NCBI GenBank assembly: GCA_963768715.1
Contig: CAVYJC010000010.1
Location: forward strand, 186,001 to 250,000
Origin: DATKEJ01 sp963768715
Lineage (GTDB): Bacteria > Bacteroidota > Rhodothermia > Rhodothermales > DATKEJ01
DNA length: 64,000 nt
Reading direction: 5' to 3'
Shown here: piece after piece, positions 44,378 through 51,962 of the stretch
Layout: every line of letters starts with the position of its first letter
How positions within the stretch are numbered: the first letter of the stretch is position 1
The notes under the pieces: model-generated
The model's input: the letters and a program-made list of their open reading frames with translations, nothing else
What the model was told of the DNA's origin: nothing
The model's database searches: none
Program-made: the position numbers and the translations under genes

Positions 44378-45764
44378 ACGCCTGCTTCGCACGGTCGGCG
44401 TGCGTCTTACGGCCGGCTACGCGCTGCTCCTTCTCATCAGCCTGTCGCTGCTCTTCGGCCTGGCAGATTGGCAGTTACGCCTCGTCCTTGCAGAACGCGA
44501 CCACACCGCCATTCGAAGAGAATTGGACGAACTGGCGCACGACTACTCCAGCGAGGGAATCCGGGCTCTGGAAGAGGAGCTCAGGGAAAACATGGTGACG
44601 TCGAGCCCGAAGCGTCTGTTCGTGCGTCTGGCCGACGCTGACGGCAGGACCCGCTGGGTTGGAGACTGGCCGCCAGCGTCGCTGAACCTGCTCGAAGCAT
44701 CTGAAATCCCAAAAGACGGATCCTGGCGAAATGTCTTCACCGACAAGAATGAAAGACTGGAGGTTGCCACGCAAAGCCTTCCTGACGGGGGCTATCTGCA
44801 GATCGGCGCCTCCGCAGAACCGCGGCATGAGATACTGGAAACGTTCCGAAAGACGTTTGCACTCGCAGCCCTGCCCGTCCTATTTCTCGGACTTCTTGGC
44901 GGATTGTTCGTGGCACGACGAGTGCTGAGCCCATTGCACGAACTTGCATCGCTGGCGCGCCACATTGAAACCACGGGGAAGTTGGACGATCGTATTCCTT
45001 TGCGAGGAACGGGCGATGACCTCGACGAACTCGCACGTCAGTTCAACCTTATGCTCGATCAAATCGGAAGACTGCTCACCGACGTGCGATCGACGCTCGA
45101 CGACGTGGCGCATGACCTTCGCACACCCATGACACGTCTTCGCGGCCATGCCGAACTGGCCTTACAGGGCACTGATTCTTCGGAAGAGAGATGCCGGGAA
45201 GCCCTAGCCGAGAGTCTCGAATCCTGTGACCAGGTCTTGGCCATTCTCAATGCCATCATGGATGAGGCTGAAGCAGAGACCGGAACGCTCGCCCTTCATC
45301 CGGAACCGATCTCACTGGGAAGGCTAGTCGACGAAGTCGTGGAGCTCTATCAGTTCGTGGCGGAAGAGCGGCATATCGTCCTCGAAGCCCACACCACCAA
45401 TGACGCAGTCGTTGCTGTCGACCCCGGTCGGATACGACAAGCAGTTGCCAATCTCGTCGACAACGCCATCAAATACACACCGGAGGGAGGAAGAGTAACC
45501 TTAACAGTCGTCTCCGAAGGAACGGATGCGGTGATTCGCGTCCGAGACACGGGCTCCGGAGTCCCCGAAGCTGATCTCCCCCACATCTGGGACCGACTGT
45601 ATCGGGGTGACCGCAGTCGATCGACTCGGGGATTGGGCTTGGGATTGAGCCTCGTAAAGGCAAACGTCGAGGCGCACGGAGGTCATGTCGAGGTGGAAAG
45701 CCGAACCGGCGACGGCTCTGTCTTCACGGTGCGATTGCGCCGATTCGTCGATCAACAAACATGA
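44358..45764 (+). CDS. HAMP-containing sensor histidine kinase
   Basis: ATG 44358 overlaps the regulator gene by 20 bp; an in-frame TTG lies two codons earlier. The 468-residue kinase has two membrane helices (LTAGYALLLLISLSLLFGLADW and FALAALPVLFLGLLGGLFVARRVL) around a 130-residue periplasmic sensor, then HAMP, a DHp domain with LDDVAHDLRTPMTRLRGHAEL (phospho-accepting H), and an HATPase domain (QAVANLVDNAIKYTPEGG, VRDTGSGVPEADLPHIWDRLYRGDRSR, GLGLGLSLVK). The signal is unknown. Confidence 0.93.
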   Translation: MSFERLRRLLRTVGVRLTAGYALLLLISLSLLFGLADWQLRLVLAERDHTAIRRELDELAHDYSSEGIRALEEELRENMVTSSPKRLFVRLADADGRTRWVGDWPPASLNLLEASEIPKDGSWRNVFTDKNERLEVATQSLPDGGYLQIGASAEPRHEILETFRKTFALAALPVLFLGLLGGLFVARRVLSPLHELASLARHIETTGKLDDRIPLRGTGDDLDELARQFNLMLDQIGRLLTDVRSTLDDVAHDLRTPMTRLRGHAELALQGTDSSEERCREALAESLESCDQVLAILNAIMDEAEAETGTLALHPEPISLGRLVDEVVELYQFVAEERHIVLEAHTTNDAVVAVDPGRIRQAVANLVDNAIKYTPEGGRVTLTVVSEGTDAVIRVRDTGSGVPEADLPHIWDRLYRGDRSRSTRGLGLGLSLVKANVEAHGGHVEVESRTGDGSVFTVRLRRFVDQQT

Positions 45765-45986
45765 AACACGACTCGATCGAGCCGCCCAGCCGCGAGTGGT
45801 ATGCTGCCGGTTGGTCCTCAGGAAGCAGATCCTCCCAAGAAAGACTTGACAAACCTCATTTCGAAACTATCTTTCCGCTATCCCGGCCCCGGTCGGGTGC
45901 TCCACGTACCGATCGACGTACGCTGGCCGGGTGTAATCCGGCTCAGGAATCGCCTCCCCTGGCCCGGATGGTGACCCCACCGGAAA

Positions 45987-46019
45987 GGAACCTCTCGGCC
46001 CCAAAAGCTGAGAGGTTCC
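45987..46019 (+). promoter_or_regulatory. Strong hairpin upstream of the sulfotransferase gene
   Basis: Perfect 10-bp arms GGAACCTCTC and GAGAGGTTCC surround a 13-nt loop. There is no T-run on the plus strand, so it is not a simple terminator; it may be an RNA regulatory hairpin or the end of the two-component transcript. Confidence 0.5.
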
Positions 46020-46031
46020 GTCTGCAAGAAC

Positions 46032-46059
46032 GTCCGGGGTCCTTGGTCCGTGGTCCGTG
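46032..46059. repeat. Heptanucleotide array (GTCCGGG, GTCCTTG, GTCCGTG, GTCCGTG)
   Basis: Four period-7 units. A GTG that could start the sulfotransferase lies inside the array, but ATG 46107 is more likely. Confidence 0.75.
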
Positions 46060-46106
46060 GGTTTATCGAGGGTGGACACACGAAGCTGAAACAAAGTTAC
46101 CAGGTC

Positions 46107-46970
46107 ATGTTTCGTCCCGCCTCTCTTCTCCATCGAAGTGCAGCCTTTGCATACGTGAATTTCGTCCTGCGGAATCGACATCTTGCTCGGTGGATTCCGT
46201 TCAAGCAACCTCCTGTCCTGCTGCTGTCCTACCCGCGTAGCGGCTCATCATGGGTAGGGAAGATCTTGAGCACGTCACCTGACTTCGCCTACCTCCGCGA
46301 ACCGATCACGCAGGGCTTCAGGAAGCGGTTCTCCGGGGGACCCATGGTCGATCCCCAAAGTCACCCTGGAGGCCGGTACTATGAACGACTTATCTCTGAC
46401 ACATTACTGGGCGTCTGGGCATACAAAGCCAGAGTCGGACCTGCGCATTTGGAAGATTTCTCCCTGCGCAGCCGCGGCGGGAAGCGACTCTTGATCAAGG
46501 AAGTGAATCCCTTGCTGGCGCGATTATTGAGCGGGGCAGATGGTCCGAAGATTCTATTCCTCGTCCGCCATCCGGCCAGCGTAGCCGACAGCTATCTACG
46601 ACTGGGATGGTTGAAACAAAGTTGGAGCGAATTCGGACGCCAGTATGGGAACGATCTGGCCGAATCCATTGACTCGTGCGAAAGCGCGCTCGTGCTGCAC
46701 TACGAGGAGTTCGCCCTGGATCCTGAGGCGAAGTTTGCGGATCTGTTCGAACAGCTGTCGGTTCGCTCGCCGACGGACTTTGACAATGTTATTCAAACGC
46801 ACTGCTATACGGAAGGCGCAGGCAACCGGCCATATGAGACGGCCCGCATCTCCCACGATCAGGTGCGCAAATGGCGTCAGAGTTTGGACCGGACGCAGAT
46901 CGAGGCCCTTCGGGAGGGATACTTCGCCTCCAACCTGCCATTCTACCGGGCTGATGCTGACTGGATGTAA
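46107..46970 (+). CDS. Sulfotransferase-family protein
   Basis: From ATG 46107 the product has 287 residues. The 5'-phosphosulfate-binding loop is VLLLSYPRSGSSWVGKIL near residue 40, and the 3'-phosphate site is KILFLVRHPASVADSYLRLGW near residue 150. The C-terminal region (ISHDQVRKWRQSLDRTQIEALREGYFASN) is typical of PAPS-dependent sulfotransferases. The acceptor is unknown; a surface glycan or lipid is plausible given the nearby AGE-type sugar epimerase, but that is inference. Confidence 0.87.
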   Translation: MFRPASLLHRSAAFAYVNFVLRNRHLARWIPFKQPPVLLLSYPRSGSSWVGKILSTSPDFAYLREPITQGFRKRFSGGPMVDPQSHPGGRYYERLISDTLLGVWAYKARVGPAHLEDFSLRSRGGKRLLIKEVNPLLARLLSGADGPKILFLVRHPASVADSYLRLGWLKQSWSEFGRQYGNDLAESIDSCESALVLHYEEFALDPEAKFADLFEQLSVRSPTDFDNVIQTHCYTEGAGNRPYETARISHDQVRKWRQSLDRTQIEALREGYFASNLPFYRADADWM

Positions 46971-47063
46971 GCCGTCGCTACGGAAGCGCTCGCCTCCCCT
47001 GGTCCGTGATCGGTCCGTTGTCTCCACATCCACAACGCCGTTGCATTGTCAAGCCATGAGCGA

Positions 47064-47098
47064 TGACTAGTGACTAATGACGGGTGACTAGTGACCAG
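47064..47098. repeat. Heptanucleotide array (TGACTAG, TGACTAA, TGACGGG, TGACTAG, TGACCAG) at the AGE-epimerase 3' end
   Basis: Five period-7 units. Read on the minus strand they have the NTAGTCA core of the lipA array, and the stop codon of the epimerase (47088-47090) is inside. Confidence 0.85.
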
Positions 47099-48272
47099 CC
47101 AACATCCTTTCTAGCGCGAGCAGATTGCGCATCACACGTCGGGGGTGGTGGTAGTTTTCCTTGCGTCTGACGTGTTCGACGAAGCTGACCTGTCGATCAC
47201 CGTTGTACAAGTACAGCGGCAGGCCATGCTTCCGGAGCGAGAACTTCTTCTCCACGTAGTCGAAGGTGCGCTCGAACCAGAACGCGGGCCAGTCCCAGTC
47301 CGTGTGCTCCAGCAGCATCATGCAGCCGACCAGCACCTCCTCCTGCAGCCATAGAACTTTGTCATATTTGTAAGTCTTCGGCAGACTAAGTGCACGCAAG
47401 AAACCGCCATATTCCTCGTCCCATGCCACTTCCAGATGGCGTCGAAAGCGCTCGGCAGCCAGATCGAAGAGCGCCTGATCGCCACGACGCAAGGCCTCGC
47501 AGAGCAGCATCGAGAGGGTCTCGATTGCATGTCCCAGATAGATGAACGGCTCATTGTCGTCGGCGGGACGCGAATAGTCATGCGCCAATACCTCATTCAT
47601 GAGCCCATACTTGGAATTCCAGAACTTCACGACGATGGCATCGACCACGCGCCCAGCCAAAGCCTCAAGGCGTTCGTCGTCCACCTGTTCCAACATTTGT
47701 GTCAGGACCAGCAGCAAGACCATATGGCTGCCCAGCGTCCGATGGCCCCGGTAGCTACGCGGTATGTAGCTCTCCTCGACGTGGCGTCTCGGCTTGTCGA
47801 ATAGATCTGCCGCCCTCCATAGCGCATCTTTCGCGACGTCCATCGACTCCTGGTCGCCAGTGGCCAGCGCAAAGGCCAGCATGCCTTCTGCAACAAAGAG
47901 CGTCTCATAGCCCTGGGGTTTCCCCTTGGACGTGACGGCCCCTGTGCGGCTGAGGCTCTGTACCCAGTCGCCGCGCCTGTCGCGCCCGTGACGCAACAAG
48001 AAATCCCTGGCCTTACGTGCTACTTCGAGGTGCTCGTCGCCTCCGAAATGGCGGTACAAATACGAGTAGGTCCAGAGGCCCCGACCCTGAAACCATACGT
48101 TCTTTTCGTCACTTACGCGCGCCCCGTCGTGATCGATAGCACACATAAAACCACCCAACTCATGATCGATACCGTACCGGTACCAGAAGGGCAGATATTC
48201 CTCGAAGAGATATCGCCGATAATGATCGCGCAGCGCCTTAACGTCGTGACGTCCGATCCTCTCTCTAATCAT
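47088..48272 (-). CDS. AGE-family (N-acylglucosamine 2-epimerase-like) protein
   Basis: The 394-residue protein is an alpha/alpha-barrel of the AGE family: LFEEYLPFWYRYGIDHELGGFMCAIDHDG at the start, WFQGRGLWTYSYLYRHFG, then YGLMNEVLAHDYSRPADDNEPFIYLGHAIETLSML and WLQEEVLVGCMMLLEHT. Known members invert C2 of N-acetylglucosamine or isomerise mannose/cellobiose. The conserved histidine in LGHAIETLSM is the usual catalytic residue. The exact sugar is open. The stop codon lies in a heptamer array. Confidence 0.88.
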   Translation of the reverse strand: MIRERIGRHDVKALRDHYRRYLFEEYLPFWYRYGIDHELGGFMCAIDHDGARVSDEKNVWFQGRGLWTYSYLYRHFGGDEHLEVARKARDFLLRHGRDRRGDWVQSLSRTGAVTSKGKPQGYETLFVAEGMLAFALATGDQESMDVAKDALWRAADLFDKPRRHVEESYIPRSYRGHRTLGSHMVLLLVLTQMLEQVDDERLEALAGRVVDAIVVKFWNSKYGLMNEVLAHDYSRPADDNEPFIYLGHAIETLSMLLCEALRRGDQALFDLAAERFRRHLEVAWDEEYGGFLRALSLPKTYKYDKVLWLQEEVLVGCMMLLEHTDWDWPAFWFERTFDYVEKKFSLRKHGLPLYLYNGDRQVSFVEHVRRKENYHHPRRVMRNLLALERMLAGH

Positions 48273-48565
48273 GCTCGAATTACGTTCTGAGGCCTTCCGT
48301 CTCTAGATTCGAGGCGCCACGGTATGCCGGCGGCTCGGTGTGAAAGTAACCCGGGAAGGCGCACCAGATTCAGTAACTTGACCTCAACATTGCGCCGAAA
48401 CGCTTTTCAAGGTTGGACATCGGACTCCTGACCCAGGACCCCGAACGGTCTTATCCACACAAAGCGCGAAATCAACGCGAAACCATTGCAACATCCGGGA
48501 GTGCAAGCGCCGAGTGTCAAACAAATGCACTTCCCTTATTCTAAGCATCTTTTTTACAGATAGAT

Positions 48566-49405
48566 ATGTTAAAGCGGATTCTGGTCCCTCTGGACCCGAG
48601 CTCGCATGCCCTGGCCGCCCTTGATTTCGGTATCGTCGTCGCCAAACGTCACGACGCTGAGGTAACGGGTTTCATGGTCCTCGACACGCCGGAAATTGAG
48701 CGCGCTGTCGGTCCAGTAAGGCCGGGTGCGCTCGAATACGCTCGGAAAGCCGAACGCCGTCGCGAGGCAAAGGCTCATCAGCGAATTGAGGAATTGTTGT
48801 CGCGTTTCGTCAAGCGCTGCGAGGCTGCCGGTGTGCGCCACCGCAGCACGGAAGCGACTGGCAATCCAGCCGAAATGATCGTCCGAGAGTCGATCTTTTA
48901 CGACCTCGTTCTTCTCGGGATGAGAACGCACTTTCACTTCGCAACGCAGGACGAACCGTGCAACACGTTGGAGGAGATCGCGGGCAGAGTCATGCCGCCC
49001 ATCATCACGGTCCCGGCCAAGCATCCAGGTCCCGACGCCATTTCGCGCATAGTGATCGCATTCGGAGGCAGCCGAACGGGAGCGAAATCGGTTCGACAAT
49101 TTGCGGGGCTTCCCCTGTTCACGAATGCTAAGGTGACCATCCTGTCGTCGAATCAGGACATGGAGAAGGCGAAACGTTACACGGGCGCGGTTAAACGATT
49201 TCTCGAGGCGCATAATTACGCCAATGTCGAGGAGGCATGGACTCCCGAGCCAATCAATGAAGCGCTCCGCGAGAAATATATCGGGAATGTCGATCTGATC
49301 GTCCTTGGCGCGCACGCCAAATCCGGAATCCTGTCGTTTCTTTACGGACAGGTCACGAAGTCGCTGATAGCGGACGGTTCGACGCCGCTATTTATCGCGA
49401 ACTGA
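48566..49405 (+). CDS. Tandem-domain universal stress protein
   Basis: The 279-residue protein has two UspA-like halves: KRILVPLDPSSHALAALDFGIVVAKRHDAEVTGFMVL with DLVLLGMRTHFHFATQDEPCNTLEEIAGRVMPPIITV, and RIVIAFGGSRTGAKSVRQFAGLPLF with VDLIVLGAHAKSGILSFLYGQVTKSLIADGSTPLFIAN. The second carries the G-AH-...-G-...-S pattern near the nucleotide site. USPs bind ATP or sense stress in the cytosol. A 293-bp gap without a gene precedes it. Confidence 0.88.
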   Translation: MLKRILVPLDPSSHALAALDFGIVVAKRHDAEVTGFMVLDTPEIERAVGPVRPGALEYARKAERRREAKAHQRIEELLSRFVKRCEAAGVRHRSTEATGNPAEMIVRESIFYDLVLLGMRTHFHFATQDEPCNTLEEIAGRVMPPIITVPAKHPGPDAISRIVIAFGGSRTGAKSVRQFAGLPLFTNAKVTILSSNQDMEKAKRYTGAVKRFLEAHNYANVEEAWTPEPINEALREKYIGNVDLIVLGAHAKSGILSFLYGQVTKSLIADGSTPLFIAN

Positions 49406-49500
49406 AAGGGGCGATTCTTCGTACCCGCCGACGTGAGGCGCGGGCTTTCGAAACAGCGCCGTGCAATCCCGCGTAGACGCGTGAGCATACGCCCCATCCC

Positions 49501-50748
49501 GTGGTCCGGAAGTCAAATCCCTATTTGGTCATCTTCGCTCTCTGGTTGCTCGTCTTCGCGGCGAGCAGCCAGATCATGATCATTTCGCCAATCCTGCCCC
49601 GCATCGGCGAGGAGTTGGCCATCCCTGATTCCCTTCTGGGTACGCTGATCAGTGCATACGGCATCCTGCTGGGCATATTTGCACTGATCATTGGCCCGGT
49701 TTCCGACAAGATCGGTCGTCGTCGCGTTCTCCTGCTCGGTTCGGGATGCATGGCGGTTGCGCTGGGTCTGCATGCGGTTGCCGTCGACTATGTCTCACTT
49801 ATGGCCGTTCGCGCACTGGCCGGTGCGGCGGGGGGCCTTCTGAGTGGGGCGGCCGTCTCGTATGTGGGAGACTACTTTCCGTACGAACGCCGAGGGTGGG
49901 CAAACGGATGGGTCATGAGCGGCGTCGCCTTTGGGCAGATCATCGGCATCCCAGTTGGCGCCTATTTGGCGGACGAGTTCGGTTTTCGAATACCCTTCTT
50001 AGTCTTCAGCGCCGTCATGGTGTGCTCGTTTCTGTTGATTCTCTTCAAAGTGCCGCAGCCGGACGTCCGGCTTGACCAGAACCCACTGTCGGTCCGCAGT
50101 GCGCTGACTGGTTACCTCAGCATGCTGCGCGATCGTCAGATTGTCGCTGCGAGCGCAACGTTCTTTCTCCTCTTCTTTGCCATCGCACTTTACGTCGTAT
50201 ACCTGCCGACCTGGCTGGAGGAATCGCTGAACGTCTCAGGAAATGAGACGGCCCTGATGTTCCTCGTCGGCGGAGTCGCTGCGGTGATCGCCGGTCCGAA
50301 GGCCGGAAAACTCTCGGATCGAATCGGCCGCAAACCGCTTATTGTTCTTTCGTCTATCGGACTGGCTGTGGTCGCCCTCTCGACCACGACCCTGGCGACC
50401 AGCATGATCGCGGCGGATGCGCTGTTCTTTCTCACTATGGTGCTCATGTCGATGCGGCTCAGTCCGCTCCAGGCTCTGCTCACAGCGCTTGTTCCGGCCA
50501 GCAAACGAGGCACACTGCTTTGCCTCACGGTAGCGATCGGACAGATCGGCATCTCGATCGGTGGTGCAATCGCAGGACCGGTGTATTCGTACTCCGGATT
50601 CTTTGCCAGCACGGTGCTCGCGGCCGCCGCGCTTTTACTGGCAGCGTGGATTGTAGGCGCCCTGTTGCCCGAGCCCGGACGTGGAATCGCACGCGCAGCC
50701 GTGCCTGAATCCGGCGCAACCTCGGTGGCATCGTCGGTGCCCGACTGA
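49501..50748 (+). CDS. MFS transporter
   Basis: The 415-residue protein starts at GTG 49501 and has 12 membrane helices. The MFS loop 2-3 motif is GPVSDKIGRRRVLLLGS, repeated in the C-half as GKLSDRIGRKPLIVLSS. The first helix has MIISPILPRIGEELAI, as in drug/sugar exporters. The substrate is unknown. It follows the universal stress gene by 95 bp on the same strand. Confidence 0.9.
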   Translation: MVRKSNPYLVIFALWLLVFAASSQIMIISPILPRIGEELAIPDSLLGTLISAYGILLGIFALIIGPVSDKIGRRRVLLLGSGCMAVALGLHAVAVDYVSLMAVRALAGAAGGLLSGAAVSYVGDYFPYERRGWANGWVMSGVAFGQIIGIPVGAYLADEFGFRIPFLVFSAVMVCSFLLILFKVPQPDVRLDQNPLSVRSALTGYLSMLRDRQIVAASATFFLLFFAIALYVVYLPTWLEESLNVSGNETALMFLVGGVAAVIAGPKAGKLSDRIGRKPLIVLSSIGLAVVALSTTTLATSMIAADALFFLTMVLMSMRLSPLQALLTALVPASKRGTLLCLTVAIGQIGISIGGAIAGPVYSYSGFFASTVLAAAALLLAAWIVGALLPEPGRGIARAAVPESGATSVASSVPD

Positions 50749-50752
50749 GCGC

Positions 50753-51310
50753 CTACTTCACAAGGGCCATGGTCCGCGTCTTCGTGAAGCGACCTGCGAC
50801 AATCCGGTAGAGATAAACGCCCGATGCGACGGGAGCCCCGGTGTCGTCGGCAGCATTCCAGATCACCTTGTGCTTCCCGGCCGGCTGCTGTTCGTTGACG
50901 AGCACGGCCATGCGCTGCCCCAGAATGCTGAAGACCTCAATCCTGACACGAGCGGTCGTCGGGGTATCGTACTCAATGGTTGTGGAAGGATTGAAGGGAT
51001 TGGGATAATTCTGCCGAAGCTCAAACTTGGCGGGAAGATCCCCCGGTAGGGTCTCGGTTTCCTCAACGGCATCCGGAATCTTGATTTGCGTGTCGGCAAA
51101 CCATAATCCAACCCCATACCGATAGTTATCGCTTACGGGGATGCCTGACGCCGCCTGGCCCGCCAGGCTGCGCATTCCGAACTTCTTACCTACAGCAACG
51201 CCGCTGCTGGCGCCGACGGCTCCCATCCGCAACACCTGGCCGTACGCATTGCCCATCAATACGCAAAACAGGAGTATCGCGGCGGAACCTCTCCACACGA
51301 GTCCCCACAT
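50753..51310 (-). CDS. Small T9SS-sorted secreted protein
   Basis: The 185-residue protein has a signal peptide (SAAILLFCVLMGNAYGQ) and a short passenger of about 75 residues (VLRMGAVGASSGVAVGKKFGMRSLAGQAASG). The last 90 residues are a type A sorting domain with FELRQNYPNPFNPSTTIEYD, VFSILGQRMAVLVNEQQPAG and GVYLYRIVAGRFTKTRTMALVK. It should be exported by the type IX system controlled by PorX. The passenger is so short that it may have a structural or adhesive role; no function is recognised. Confidence 0.85.
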   Translation of the reverse strand: MWGLVWRGSAAILLFCVLMGNAYGQVLRMGAVGASSGVAVGKKFGMRSLAGQAASGIPVSDNYRYGVGLWFADTQIKIPDAVEETETLPGDLPAKFELRQNYPNPFNPSTTIEYDTPTTARVRIEVFSILGQRMAVLVNEQQPAGKHKVIWNAADDTGAPVASGVYLYRIVAGRFTKTRTMALVK

Positions 51311-51380
51311 GGTAGCCTCCCAAGGGATTCGATCCGTCCCAACCGATTGATTACCCTAAACATAGGGTGAATCCGAAATA

Positions 51381-51557
51381 ACAGCAAACAGCAAACAGCA
51401 AACAGCAAACAGCAGACAGCAAACAGCAAACAGCAAACAGCAAACACCGAACACCGAACAGCACGAACACCGAACACCGAACACCGAACACCGAACACCG
51501 AACACCGAACACCGAACACCGAACACCGAACACCGAACACCGAACACCGAACACCGA
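51381..51557. repeat. Large heptanucleotide array: 9 ACAGCAA-type units, then 2 + 13 ACACCGA units
   Basis: Bases 51381-51443 are nine ACAGCAA units (one ACAGCAG). Two ACACCGA units follow (51444-51457), a 9-bp interruption (ACAGCACGA), and 13 perfect ACACCGA units (51467-51557). It lies 19 bp beyond the 3' end of the FxLYD gene and continues the 7-nt pattern seen at other loci. Confidence 0.95.
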
Positions 51558-51575
51558 ATGTGTCCAGTGACTAAC

Positions 51576-51962
51576 CTAAAGTGCCACTAGTTTCTTTACG
51601 CGGGCTCGCTGCACGTCGAGGTCCGAATCGACGGGCTCGCGGAATCGCTGATCGCCGCCCGCGGCAATTTCGTTCACGCCGATGGTGACGCTCTTGAGCA
51701 GGTTGTTTTCTTCGTCGAAGAGTGAGATCTGAACCAGAGCGCCGGCGACCTCTACCGACGAACTGTTGTGCACCGATCCCGAAAGGATCTTCGCGCCGCT
51801 CGGCAGCTTCGTCAGGCGGAGATTTTCGACCTGAAGCTGAGATTGGTCATCGGGGGATCCGCAGCCCGACGCTACGCAGGCCACCAGAGAGATCCAGACG
51901 ATGGTCTGAACCAGAAGGGGGACAAATCCCCCTGGGGCATACGCTAACCGCAGGTGTTTCAT
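51576..51962 (-). CDS. FxLYD-domain lipoprotein
   Basis: ATG 51962 overlaps the valS stop by one base (TGATG). The 128-residue product has a lipoprotein signal with cysteines in ISLVACVASGCG, then an FxLYD-type beta domain: LQVENLRLTKLPSGAKILSGSVHNSSSVEVAGALVQISLFDEENNLLKSV. This domain is a small Ig-like fold of unknown role in the envelope. Confidence 0.75.
   Translation of the reverse strand: MKHLRLAYAPGGFVPLLVQTIVWISLVACVASGCGSPDDQSQLQVENLRLTKLPSGAKILSGSVHNSSSVEVAGALVQISLFDEENNLLKSVTIGVNEIAAGGDQRFREPVDSDLDVQRARVKKLVAL

Larger units (their letters stand above)
45765..46106. other. 342-bp intergenic region with a hairpin and a heptamer array
   Basis: The two features are listed separately. 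No coding frame with recognisable similarity is present apart from a possible N-terminal extension of the sulfotransferase from GTG 46050. Confidence 0.5.

Noticed and set aside
51381..51557. CRISPR array
   Set aside because: Units are 7 nt with no spacers and no cas genes are in the window.
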